A stretch of DNA of 40,647 nucleotides from CAXRBC01 sp041158045 (GTDB taxonomy: Bacteria > Actinomycetota > Acidimicrobiia > Acidimicrobiales > Ilumatobacteraceae). The stretch lies in NCBI GenBank assembly GCA_041158045.1, contig JBEBCD010000048.1:1-40647 (forward strand), read 5' to 3'. The position numbers were made by a program, and so were the translations under genes. How positions within the stretch are numbered: the stretch's first letter is position 1; every line of letters begins with the position of its first letter. Under the pieces are notes generated by a model. It was not told where the DNA came from. It searched no databases and saw only the letters and a program-made list of their open reading frames with translations. This document shows positions 22,588-29,989 of this stretch, one piece after another.

Positions 22588-24534
22588 ATGGCCTGGCTCG
22601 CCGCCCTCCTCACCACGGCGGTCCTCGCCGCGACGAGCGCGCGCGTGTCGGCGCGCGACGGCTGGGGCTGGTGGCGCGACTACCCCGAGGAGTGGGTGCG
22701 CTCGCCCGCCGACGTCATCTCGCGCGCGACCAAGTGGCTCGTCAACGACGCGACGTTCGGGCTCTTCACCTTCACCCAGTTCACGCGGGCCATCTCGTTC
22801 GTGGTCGAGCGCCCGTACGTGTGGGCGCGCGCGATCCTCTCCGACGGCTTCATGGACGGAGTCGGTCGGCGCGCCGACCAGATCGTCCCGCCGCTCGGCT
22901 GGATCGCCGTCATCGTGATCGTCGCCGCGCTCGGCCGCCGCGCCCGCGGCTGGAGCCTCGCCGGCGTCGTCGCCGCACTGTTCGCCTACCTCGCCGTCTT
23001 CGGCCAGTGGGAGAGCGCGATGGTGACGCTGTCCTCGATGGTCATCGCGGTGCCGTTCGGTGTGGCGCTCGGGGTGGGTCTCGGGATCGCGTCGTACCGC
23101 TCGCCGACGGTGGAGCGGCTCTCGACGCCCGTGCTCGACCTCATGCAGACGATCCCGACGTTCGCCTACCTCGTGCCGATCCTGTTCTTCTTCGGCTTCG
23201 GGCCCGTGGCGGCGCTCGTGGCGACGATCATCTACGCGATGCCGCCGATGGCGCGCATCACCACGCTGTCGTTGCGCGGCGTCGCGTCGGACATCAAGGA
23301 CTTCGGCACCATGATCGGCTGTTCGCGGCGCCAGATGACCTGGCGCATCCTCGTGCCATCGGCCCGCGCCGGCCTCATGGTGGGTGTCAACCAGGTGATC
23401 ATGCTGTCGCTCAACATGGTCATCATCGCCTCGATGATCGGGGCCGGCGGTCTCGGCTTCGACGTCCTCGAGTCGCTGCGACGCCTCGACATCGGTCGGG
23501 GCCTCGAGGCGGGCCTCGCGATCGTCGCGCTCGCGATCGCGCTCGACCGTCTCAGCCAGGCGTACGCGTCGCGCGACGCCGCGTCCCGCGCCCCGTCGCG
23601 GCGCACCTGGACGGTGGTCGCGGCGGTCGTCGCCGTGACCTTCGCGCTCGGCTACGTCGTCGAGGCGGTGCGCACGTACCCGGAGTCCCTCGGCGTGACC
23701 ACCGGGACGTTCTGGGACGACCTCATCAGCTGGATCAACGTCAACTACTACGACGGCCTCGAGGCGGTGAAGCTCGTCGTGCTCGACGGCTTCATGCTGC
23801 CGGTGAAGCGCTTCCTCATGGCCGTGCCGTGGTGGTGGTGGGTCCTCGCGCTCGGCGCGCTCGGGTGGCGCCTCGGGCGCCGGCGACTCGCGCTGGTCGC
23901 GGCGGGCCTCACGGCCTTCGTCGCGGTGGTCGGGCTGTGGGAGTTCGCGATGTTCACCGTGTACCTCTGCACCGTCTCGGTGATCGTGTCGATGCTGATC
24001 GGCGTCCCGCTCGGCATCTGGGCGGCGCACAGCGACCGCGCCTCGCGCGTCATCGGCCTCGTGATCGACACGCTGCAGACGCTGCCGAGCTTCGTCTACC
24101 TCATCCCGGTCGTCATGCTCTTCCGCGTCGGCGACTTCACCGCCTTCATCGCCATCGTGCTGTACGCGCTCGCGCCGGCCGTGCGCTACACGTGGCACGG
24201 CATCCGCGGCATCGACGCGCAGGTGGTGGAGGCGGCGACGGTGTCGGGCTGCACGCCGAGGCAGCTGCTCGCGCGGGTCAAGCTCCCGCTGGCCCTCCCC
24301 GAGATCCTCCTCGGGCTCAACCAGACGATCATGCTGGCCCTCTCGATGCTCGTGATCACGGCGCTCGTGGGCACGCGCGATCTCGGCCAGGAGGTCTACG
24401 TCGCGCTGGTGAAGGCCAACACGGGCCGCGGCATCGTCGCCGGGCTCTGCATCGCGTTCATCGCCATCGTCGCGGACCGACTCATCGGTGCGGCGGCGCG
24501 CGGGGCGCGCGAGCGCTTCGGCATCCTGCGCTGA
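22588..24534 (+). CDS. proW: Double-length glycine betaine-type ABC permease
   Basis: A 648-residue membrane protein that contains two complete ProW/OpuAB-like permease units in tandem. Each half has the helices preceding a conserved stretch: VLDLMQTIPTFAYLVPILFFFGFG then IIGCSRRQMTWRILVPSARAGL-like coupling loop in the first, and VIDTLQTLPSFVYLIPVVMLFRVG with SGCTPRQLLARVKLPLALPEIL in the second. Both also have NQxIMLxLxMxxI. Normal ProW has one unit and works as a homodimer, so this fusion may form the whole channel alone, letting the halves diverge. It starts 28 bases after the ATPase gene and ends the operon. Substrate class (quaternary amines/betaines) follows from the neighbouring ProX/ProV-like genes. 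Confidence 0.9.
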   Translation: MAWLAALLTTAVLAATSARVSARDGWGWWRDYPEEWVRSPADVISRATKWLVNDATFGLFTFTQFTRAISFVVERPYVWARAILSDGFMDGVGRRADQIVPPLGWIAVIVIVAALGRRARGWSLAGVVAALFAYLAVFGQWESAMVTLSSMVIAVPFGVALGVGLGIASYRSPTVERLSTPVLDLMQTIPTFAYLVPILFFFGFGPVAALVATIIYAMPPMARITTLSLRGVASDIKDFGTMIGCSRRQMTWRILVPSARAGLMVGVNQVIMLSLNMVIIASMIGAGGLGFDVLESLRRLDIGRGLEAGLAIVALAIALDRLSQAYASRDAASRAPSRRTWTVVAAVVAVTFALGYVVEAVRTYPESLGVTTGTFWDDLISWINVNYYDGLEAVKLVVLDGFMLPVKRFLMAVPWWWWVLALGALGWRLGRRRLALVAAGLTAFVAVVGLWEFAMFTVYLCTVSVIVSMLIGVPLGIWAAHSDRASRVIGLVIDTLQTLPSFVYLIPVVMLFRVGDFTAFIAIVLYALAPAVRYTWHGIRGIDAQVVEAATVSGCTPRQLLARVKLPLALPEILLGLNQTIMLALSMLVITALVGTRDLGQEVYVALVKANTGRGIVAGLCIAFIAIVADRLIGAAARGARERFGILR

Positions 24535-24666
24535 CCCGCGCCCCCGGTGCGCCGCCCGCGTCGCTCGCGCACACACTCTGAGCGTGACTCGAGCGCCCGA
24601 CGACTCCACCGCACGTGCGACGGTCCGATCGGCGCGGGGACCCGAGGCGCAGCATCGAAGTGGTGA

Positions 24667-24686
24667 GGTGTATGGTTGGTGTATGG
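24667..24686 (+). promoter_or_regulatory. vapBC promoter and candidate autoregulatory repeats
   Basis: GGTGTATGG occurs at 24667-24675 and 24678-24686, an exact direct repeat with 11-bp spacing that covers the -10-like TATGGT (24671-24676) and the antitoxin start codon. TATGGT is 6 bases before the ATG, so the mRNA is probably leaderless. VapB-type ribbon-helix-helix proteins normally repress their own operon, so this is a natural operator. The preceding gap 24535-24666 shows no gene. Confidence 0.5.
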
Positions 24687-24898
24687 CTCGTACCAACATC
24701 GACATCGACGAGCGCGCCTGTCGCGCGGTCATGGCCCGCTACCGCCTCTCGTCCAAGCGCGACGCGGTCAACCTCGCGCTGCGCCGTCTCGCGGCCGAGC
24801 CGCTGTCCGTCACCGACGCTCGCGGTCTGCGCGGATCGGGCTGGGAGGGCGATCTCGCGGCGATGCGCGCTCCTCGCGGGGGGTCTCGTCGGGCGTGA
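24683..24898 (+). CDS. vapB: VapB-type antitoxin
   Basis: A 71-residue antitoxin. The N-terminal MARTNIDIDE strand followed by YRLSSKRDAVNLALRRLA is the ribbon-helix-helix pattern of mycobacterial-type VapB proteins, and the C-terminal GSGWEGDLAAMR is the segment that inserts into the toxin. It neutralises the adjacent VapC and binds the operon promoter. The start is ATG 24683; the 3' end overlaps the toxin gene by four bases (GTGA), the usual coupling in these pairs. The following Arg/Gly-rich tail is short. Assignment rests on the sequence pattern and on the toxin next to it. Confidence 0.9.
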   Translation: MARTNIDIDERACRAVMARYRLSSKRDAVNLALRRLAAEPLSVTDARGLRGSGWEGDLAAMRAPRGGSRRA

Positions 24899-25296
24899 TC
24901 CTCGTCGATACGTCGGCCTGGATCGAGTACCTCCGCGACACGCGGACCCACGTCGCGGGCGCCGTCTCGCGACTCATCACCGCCGACCTCGCCACCACCG
25001 ACCCGGTGGCGATGGAGCTGCTCGCAGGGGCGCGTGACGACGACCACCTCGAGTCGCTGCGCGGTCTGCTGGCGCGGTGCACCCACGTCGGCGTCGAGCC
25101 CGCCGACTGGGACGACGCGGCCCGGATCTATCGCACGGCGCGCCGCGCGGGCGTGACGGTGAGGCGGATGGCCGATTGCCTCATCGCGGCGGTCGCGATG
25201 CGCGCGGACGCCGAGGTGTTGCACGCCGACGGGGACTTCGACCGCATCGCACGGGTCGCCCCGCTGGCGATCCACCGCGACGCACGGGGCGACTGA
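24895..25296 (+). CDS. vapC: VapC-type PIN-domain ribonuclease toxin
   Basis: A 133-residue PIN domain. The acidic metal-binding residues are all present: Asp5 in VDTSAWIEYL, Glu41 in MELLAGAR, Asp94 in RMADCLIAAVA and Asp114 in DGDFDRIA, so it should be an active Mg-dependent RNase. Members cleave tRNA or rRNA and stop growth when the antitoxin is degraded; the RNA target here is unknown. It starts at GTG 24895 overlapping vapB. An alternative upstream in-frame start lies inside vapB and is rejected. Confidence 0.93.
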   Translation: MILVDTSAWIEYLRDTRTHVAGAVSRLITADLATTDPVAMELLAGARDDDHLESLRGLLARCTHVGVEPADWDDAARIYRTARRAGVTVRRMADCLIAAVAMRADAEVLHADGDFDRIARVAPLAIHRDARGD

Positions 25297-25297
25297 G

Positions 25298-25334
25298 GGA
25301 CGGGGGTCGGCCCGCTAGGTCGAGACCCCCGACC
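25298..25334. terminator. Likely bidirectional terminator hairpin
   Basis: Arms GGACGGGGGTC (25298-25308) and GACCCCCGACC (25324-25334) pair with one mismatch around a 15-base loop, between the converging ends of vapC and the VOC gene. There is no T-tract, so the call is moderate. Confidence 0.4.
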
Positions 25335-25827
25335 AGCGTCGGCGCTCCGCGTCGAGATCGAGCGGCGCCACCACCGCGCGCGTCGCGTACTCGCCCCACT
25401 CGGACGCCGGCACCATCCACATGACCTCGAACTCGAGGCCGTCCGGGTCCGCCGCGTACAGACTCTTGGACGCGCCGTGATCGCTCGCGCCGACGAGCGC
25501 GCCCGCCTCGACGAGCCGCGCGTGCACGGCGGCGAGCTCGTCGATCGTGTCGACCTGCCACGCGAGGTGGTACAGGCCCGGCGCGGGAGGGCCGGTGCGG
25601 GGGCCGCGCGCCGGTGGCGCGCCGTGCCCCGCGGGGTCGACGCGCGGGTCGCCGACGGAGAAGAGGCCGAGATCGTGATGGTTGTCCGAGTTGCCCGCGC
25701 GCAGGAAGACCGCGCGACCCCCCGCCTCCTCCTGCACGGTCGTGAAGCCGAGGACGCGTCGGTAGAAGTCGGCGCTGCGGCGCGCGTCGCGCACGAAGAG
25801 CACCGCGTGGTTGAGCCTGCGGATCAC
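25315..25827 (-). CDS. VOC superfamily (glyoxalase/dioxygenase-like) protein
   Basis: A 170-residue protein of the vicinal oxygen chelate fold. It starts with IRRLNHAVLFVRDARRSADFY, the typical first beta-alpha unit with a metal-ligand His, and continues with LYHLAWQVDTIDELAA, where a second His begins the second unit, and DPDGLEFEVMW with the metal-binding Glu. Such proteins include catechol dioxygenases, glyoxalases and resistance proteins; the reaction is not decided. GTG 25827 was chosen because it begins exactly at the first strand; CAGGAT lies 6 bases upstream. It is divergent from the two-repeat secreted protein gene and convergent with vapC. Confidence 0.85.
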   Translation of the reverse strand: MIRRLNHAVLFVRDARRSADFYRRVLGFTTVQEEAGGRAVFLRAGNSDNHHDLGLFSVGDPRVDPAGHGAPPARGPRTGPPAPGLYHLAWQVDTIDELAAVHARLVEAGALVGASDHGASKSLYAADPDGLEFEVMWMVPASEWGEYATRAVVAPLDLDAERRRWSGVST

Positions 25828-25877
25828 GCCGACATCCTGCCGCGCGGCGGGGCGGGGTGCGCCGCGGGTCCGGGGCG

Positions 25878-25883
25878 TAGGGT
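25878..25883 (+). promoter_or_regulatory. Putative leaderless -10 (TAGGGT)
   Basis: TAGGGT lies 6 bases before GTG 25890, the start of the two-repeat secreted protein. No ribosome binding site is present. Confidence 0.45.
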
Positions 25884-25889
25884 GGCGCG

Positions 25890-27222
25890 GTGATCGGACG
25901 TCGAGCCCGCCGCGCGCGGGCGCTGACCGCGGTCGCAGTGCTCGCCGCGACCCTCGTGCCCGCGATCCCGACCCTGCCGGCCGCGCCCGCGGCGGCGGCG
26001 GCGTGCGACGACACCGGCATCGGGTGCGCGGTGGGCATGACGGGGCCGCGCGGGGGCGTCGTCTTCTACGACGCGGGCTCGCAGCAGTGGTGGGGCCGCT
26101 ACCTCGAGGCCAACATGGCCACGGTCTCATTCGACGTGCCGTGGGGCGCCTCGACCGACTCGATCTATGCGACGCTCCCGCAGCTGCGGGGCGACGTCGC
26201 GATGCGCCGGGCCTACCAACGCGACGCGATGCGCATCGGCATGGGCTATACGAACACCGCGATGATGCTGCTCGCGGGCAGTCCGCTCGCGCGCGCGGTC
26301 TCCACGACGAACCGCGGCACCTGGTGGATCCCGTCGAAGGACGAGCTCGACGCGCTCTACCACGCCTGGCGCAGCGGCCGCGTGCCGGGGTCGTGGGCGG
26401 AGGCGCCGATGTGGACGTCGACGGAGTCCGAGGATGCGTACGCGTGGTACCAGCTGTTCCAGGACGGGACGCAGTTCACCGACGCCAACGGGATCGTGGC
26501 GAAGTACCCGACCAACAAGACGGTGACGGTGAGTCCCCGGCACGTCGGCTCGGACTTCGCGTCCGCGCCGATGCACGTCGTGATGGTCCGCGCGTTCCCC
26601 GCCGCCGTCGACATCGTCCCGCCGACGCCGACCCCGATCACCGCGGCGCGGGTCAACGCGGCGTGCGCCACGCGCGCCATCGACTGCGCGGTCGGCGACG
26701 TCGGACCGGCCGGGGGGATCGTCGTCTACGACGCGGGCAGCGACCAGGCGTGGGGCCGCTGGCTCGAGGTGGCGCCGCAGTCGTGCGAGTCCAAGGGTCT
26801 CGCGTTCGCGACGCGGCCGGGCCTCGTGTCGCCGCTCATCGGCCCGCTCGTGCGGCTCCTGGGCAAGGCGATCGGCACCGGGGCCGCCAACACGACCCGC
26901 CTCGCGGGTCGCAGGTCCAACGTCCTCGACGTGCAACGGATACGACGACTGGTTCCTCCCGTCGAAGGACGAGCTCAACGAGGCCTGCCGCGTGCTCTCG
27001 CACTCGCGCACGGGGCGCCAGCTCACGCCCGTCGGCGGATTCGACCGCGGGTACTACTGGACGTCGAGCGACTACAACGGCAGGACCGCGTGGGCGCAGT
27101 ACTTCGCCGACTGCCAGCAGTTCGACCGCGTGCAGACGCTGCGGGGCAACGCCGCCGGTGCGCAGCGGCCCTTCCTCGTGCGACCGATGCGCGCGTTCAA
27201 GACCGGGGGAGTGCGCCCCTAG
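25890..27222 (+). pseudogene. Two-repeat secreted DUF1566/Lcl-like protein, interrupted by a frameshift
   Basis: Frame one starts at GTG 25890 with a signal peptide (Arg-rich, then Ala/Val-rich, to about residue 37) and encodes a first domain CAVGMTGPRGGVVFYDAGSQ...WWIPSKDELDALYHAW. A second copy begins CAVGDVGPAGGIVVYDAGSD...GTGAANT. Between about 26890 and 26930 the reading frame moves by +1, and the remainder NGYDDWFLPSKDELNEACRV...YYWTSSDYNG...RPMRAFKTGG is read in the next frame to TAG at 27222. The repeated blocks make the frameshift clear. This may be a genuine decay, a programmed event, or a sequencing error. The fold resembles DUF1566/Lcl C-terminal domains of uncharacterised secreted proteins; role unknown. 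Confidence 0.75.
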
Positions 27223-27257
27223 CGGGCCGCGCGGACCCGCGAGGGGCGCGGGGCGCC

Positions 27258-27671
27258 CTACCGGGTCGGCTTGACCGGACGGTCGCCGAGCTCGTCGATC
27301 GCGGCGTCGCGCGCGGCCTTGGCCGCCGACATCGCGGACTTGAAGGCGTCCTGCGCGGCCTTGCGCGCGTCCTTGGTCGTGGCGGCGGCGAGCGCCGTCT
27401 TGGCGTCGGCGAGCGCGGTCGCCGCCGCGGCACGGAAGTCGCCGAGGATCTCGGCGCGCTTGGCGGCGTGGATCCGCATCTCGGCCTGCCAGGCGGCCAT
27501 CGCGGCCTTGAAGTCCGCGCCCTTGGTGCCACGGGCCTTGGCCACCGTCGTCATGGTCGTGTCGTCCGCGTCGCCGGTGGCGTCGGTCGCAGCGTGCGCC
27601 ACGCCGGTGGAGGAGAGCGCGAGGATCGCCACGGTCGTGGCGATGGTGCGGCGGATGGTGGAGGCGTGCAT
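27258..27671 (-). CDS. Small secreted Ala/Lys-rich helical protein
   Basis: A 137-residue protein with a signal peptide ending AHA around residue 27 (VAHAATDATG), then a long region rich in Ala, Lys and Asp (GADFKAAMAAWQAEMRIHAA, ALADAKTALAAATTKDARK) predicted to be nearly all helical, with no Cys and a basic C-terminus. I do not recognise a family. ATG 27671 has GAAGGG about 9 bases upstream. A TACCGT -10 lies at 27727-27732, and the repeats at 27743-27782 sit 10 bases further upstream, so it is probably activated by the divergent response regulator. It may be a stress-induced envelope protein; the function is not known. Confidence 0.75.
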   Translation of the reverse strand: MHASTIRRTIATTVAILALSSTGVAHAATDATGDADDTTMTTVAKARGTKGADFKAAMAAWQAEMRIHAAKRAEILGDFRAAAATALADAKTALAAATTKDARKAAQDAFKSAMSAAKAARDAAIDELGDRPVKPTR

Positions 27672-27726
27672 GTCGGGGTCCCTTCGTGTGGATGTCCCGC
27701 GCGGCTCGTGCCGCACGGCGACGAGG

Positions 27727-27732
27727 ACGGTA
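27727..27732 (-). promoter_or_regulatory. Putative -10 (TACCGT) of the secreted Ala/Lys-rich protein gene
   Basis: TACCGT on the minus strand lies exactly 10 bases downstream of the nearest regulator half-site and about 55 bases before ATG 27671, leaving a leader that contains the ribosome binding site GAAGGG. There is no good -35; the half-sites take its place. Confidence 0.5.
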
Positions 27733-27742
27733 CGCAGCGACC

Positions 27743-27782
27743 CTGGGAAACGTCTGGGAACCTCCGTGGACCTCGCTGGGAG
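27743..27782. promoter_or_regulatory. Four 11-bp-spaced half-sites, likely response regulator box
   Basis: CTGGGAA at 27743 and 27754 are identical; CGTGGAC at 27765 and CTGGGAG at 27776 follow, all starting exactly 11 bp apart. OmpR/PhoB-type regulators bind tandem direct repeats at 11-bp spacing. The repeats lie in the 160-base gap between the divergent secreted-protein gene and the two-component operon and end 10 bases before the minus-strand -10 TACCGT, as Pho boxes do. Confidence 0.65.
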
Positions 27783-27818
27783 CGCGGTCCGCCGCGGGCG
27801 CGTCCGATGGGGGATCGG

Positions 27819-27824
27819 TAGGTT
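27819..27824 (+). promoter_or_regulatory. Putative leaderless -10 (TAGGTT) of two-component operon
   Basis: TAGGTT ends 7 bases before ATG 27832. With no Shine-Dalgarno visible this fits a leaderless transcript of the regulator and kinase. Confidence 0.5.
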
Positions 27825-27831
27825 CGCCCCG

Positions 27832-28587
27832 ATGGCACGGGGAGGCGGCGCGGGCGGCACGGGAGCGCTCGACGGCGCGGGCGGCACGGGAGCGCTCGAC
27901 GGCGCGGGAGCGACGATCCTCGTCGTCGACGACGACGCCGCGGTGCGCGACACCGTGGTGGACGGCCTCACCATCGCGGGCTACCGCACGCTGCAGGCAG
28001 TGGACGGTGCGACGGCGCTCGACGCGATCGTGCGCGAGCGCCCCGATCTCGTGATCCTCGACCGCACCATGCCCCACGTGGACGGCATGGCCGTGCTCGC
28101 CCGGTTGCGCGCCGCGGGCAACCGGGTGCCCGTCATCGTGCTCACCGCTCGCCACGACCAGGAGGACCGCGTCGCCGGCCTGCGCGAGGGTGCCGACGAC
28201 TACGTGGGCAAGCCCTTCGGCCTCGAGGAGCTGCTGCTGCGCGTCGGCGCGGTGCTCCGTCGGCGGACCGCCGCGACGGACGGCGCGACGCCCGCCCTCG
28301 TGTGCGGCGCGATCGCGATCGACCCCGACGGGGTGCGGGCCTCGGCGGGCGGCGCGCCGCTCGAGCTCTCGCCGACCGAGTACCGACTGCTCGTGCACCT
28401 CGTCGAGCACAAGGAGCGGGTGCGCAGCAAGGAGCAGCTCCTCGACGCGGTGTGGGGCGTCGACTTCGACGCGTCGACGGCAGTCGTGGACACGTACGTG
28501 TCGTACCTGAGGCGCAAGCTCGGGCCGCACGCGGCGCACCTCGTCACCGTCCGCGGCTTCGGCGTCAAGATGACGGAGCAGCCGTGA
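27832..28587 (+). CDS. OmpR-family response regulator
   Basis: A 251-residue regulator: receiver domain (about 29-145) with acidic pocket VVDDD, phospho-acceptor Asp77 in VILDRTMPHVDG, Thr/Lys signature residues (VLTAR and GKPFGLEELL), then a winged-helix DNA-binding domain (about 155-250) with PTEYRLLVHLVEHKERV and VVDTYVSYLRRKLG...TVRGFGVKM, typical for OmpR/PhoB proteins. The first 28 residues are a Gly/Ala extension built from an exact 27-bp tandem repeat. Its product overlaps the kinase gene (GTGA), so they form one two-component unit. The 11-bp repeats upstream are a likely binding site for autoregulation and for the divergent secreted protein. Confidence 0.93.
   Translation: MARGGGAGGTGALDGAGGTGALDGAGATILVVDDDAAVRDTVVDGLTIAGYRTLQAVDGATALDAIVRERPDLVILDRTMPHVDGMAVLARLRAAGNRVPVIVLTARHDQEDRVAGLREGADDYVGKPFGLEELLLRVGAVLRRRTAATDGATPALVCGAIAIDPDGVRASAGGAPLELSPTEYRLLVHLVEHKERVRSKEQLLDAVWGVDFDASTAVVDTYVSYLRRKLGPHAAHLVTVRGFGVKMTEQP
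27847..27900 (+). repeat. Two tandem 27-bp copies at the start of the response regulator gene
   Basis: Positions 27847-27873 and 27874-27900 are identical and a partial third copy (GGCGCGGGA) follows. The in-frame repeat encodes GAGGTGALD twice, before the receiver domain. Confidence 0.85.
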
Positions 28588-29969
28588 CGCTTCGCCGGCG
28601 GGTGACGCTGCTCGTCGCGGCACTGCTGCTCGCGAGCGCGGCCGCCATCGGCGTGGTGTCGGCCGAGCTCGCGCGGCGCACCGGACTGCGCGAGCTCGAC
28701 GCCTCGCTCCAGGCGACGATCGACGCGATCGCCCCCGCCGACGACCCGACCTCCGCGCTCTTCGAGCGCGTCGACGCGCTCGACCAGCCCCTCGTCGCCG
28801 AGCTGTTCTTCGACGACGCCGACCCCGTCCGGCTCGTGGAGGCCTTCGACGGCGAGTCCCCGCTCGACCTGGCCGGGGTGGCGGACGAGTCGATCGTCGC
28901 CGCCGAGTCGCGTGCGATCGCCGTCGACGGTGCGCTGCGCATCCGCGCGGTGTCCCTCGGCGACGGTCAATGGCTCGTGGTCGGGGTCTCGGCGCGCGCG
29001 GTGGAGGACCAGTGGGCCGACACGGTGCGACTCGCGCTCGCCGCCGCCGTCGTGGTCGCCCTCGCGGCAGCGGCGGTCGCCGGCCTCGTGGTGGGCCGTG
29101 CGTTGCGGCCCGTCTCCGAGGCGACGGCGGCGGCCCGCCGCATCTCCGAGGGGCGGCTCGACGAGCCGCTGCCCGCGGGCGGGGCGGGCGAGATCGGCGA
29201 GCTCACCGACGCGCTGCGCGGGATGGTGGCGTCGCTGCGCACGGCGGCCGAGTCGCACGCGGCGTCGGAGGCGCGGATGCGCGACTTCCTCGGCGACGTG
29301 TCGCACGAGCTGCGCACCCCGCTCACCGTCGTGACGGGGTACGCCGACATCCTCGCGGGCGGTCGCCCGACGACCGACGACCAGCGCGAGCGCGCGCTCT
29401 CCCGCATCCGCGGGGAGTCCGCGCGCATGCGCGGCCTCATCGAGGACCTGCTGCTGCTCGCGGAGATGGACGCCGTCGAGGTGCGCCTGGACGAGACGGT
29501 CGACCTCGCCGAGCTGGTGCGCGAGCACGTCGGCGACCTCGCCGCCCAGCAGCCGGCGAGGCCCATCGAGGTGGCGTGCGAGCCCGTCGTGGTCCGCGGC
29601 AGCCGCAACCACCTCGCCCGCCTGTTGGCGAACCTCACGTCCAACGTGGCGCGCCACACCGACCAGAGCGCACGCCTCGTCGTCCGCCTCGCGCCCGACG
29701 CGACGCCACCGGCGCGGGGCGCCGGGCCGGTCGCACTCCTCGCGTTGGACGACGCCGGGCCCGGCCTCGCACCGGCGATGTACGGCCGCTCGGCGGACGA
29801 CTTCGGGAGGTTCGACCGCTCGCGGTCGGCCGACGCCGGCGGCTACGGACTCGGACTCGGCCTCGTGGCGCGCGTCGTGCGCCTGCACGGCGGGACGATG
29901 CGCCTCGTGCGCTCCGAGCTCGGCGGCCTGCGCACCGAGGTCCGCCTGCCGCTGCCGACGGGCGGCTGA
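28584..29969 (+). CDS. Membrane sensor histidine kinase
   Basis: A 461-residue kinase. Two helices (about 7-28 and 150-175) bracket an extracytoplasmic sensor loop of roughly 120 residues; a HAMP domain follows (GRALRPVSEATAAARRISEGRLDEPLP), then the dimerisation/phosphoacceptor segment DVSHELRTPLT with His241. In the ATPase part the N box reads LLANLTSNVARH, the G1 box DDAGPGL (usual form DNGPG) and the G2 box GYGLGLGLV, with an F box around FGRFDRS. Asp replaces Asn of the G1 DxGxG context, still conservative. It starts at GTG 28584 overlapping the regulator and would phosphorylate it. The signal sensed is unknown. Confidence 0.92.
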   Translation: MTLRRRVTLLVAALLLASAAAIGVVSAELARRTGLRELDASLQATIDAIAPADDPTSALFERVDALDQPLVAELFFDDADPVRLVEAFDGESPLDLAGVADESIVAAESRAIAVDGALRIRAVSLGDGQWLVVGVSARAVEDQWADTVRLALAAAVVVALAAAAVAGLVVGRALRPVSEATAAARRISEGRLDEPLPAGGAGEIGELTDALRGMVASLRTAAESHAASEARMRDFLGDVSHELRTPLTVVTGYADILAGGRPTTDDQRERALSRIRGESARMRGLIEDLLLLAEMDAVEVRLDETVDLAELVREHVGDLAAQQPARPIEVACEPVVVRGSRNHLARLLANLTSNVARHTDQSARLVVRLAPDATPPARGAGPVALLALDDAGPGLAPAMYGRSADDFGRFDRSRSADAGGYGLGLGLVARVVRLHGGTMRLVRSELGGLRTEVRLPLPTGG

Positions 29970-29977
29970 CCCCGCGC

Positions 29978-29983
29978 TACCGT
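29978..29983 (+). promoter_or_regulatory. Putative leaderless -10 (TACCGT) of CoA-transferase gene
   Basis: TACCGT lies 6 bases before ATG 29990, within 20 bases of the end of the kinase gene. No ribosome binding site is seen. Confidence 0.5.
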
Positions 29984-29989
29984 CGCGGC

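Noticed and set aside
22522..24732. A 736-codon minus-strand frame
   Set aside because: Antisense to the permease gene; the product is charged and without helices or motifs, whereas the plus-strand frame has clear transmembrane segments.
26931..27821. Continuation of the secreted-protein frame past the frameshift
   Set aside because: It reads across a stop in the true frame, runs antisense to the Ala/Lys-rich gene and has random Arg-rich composition.
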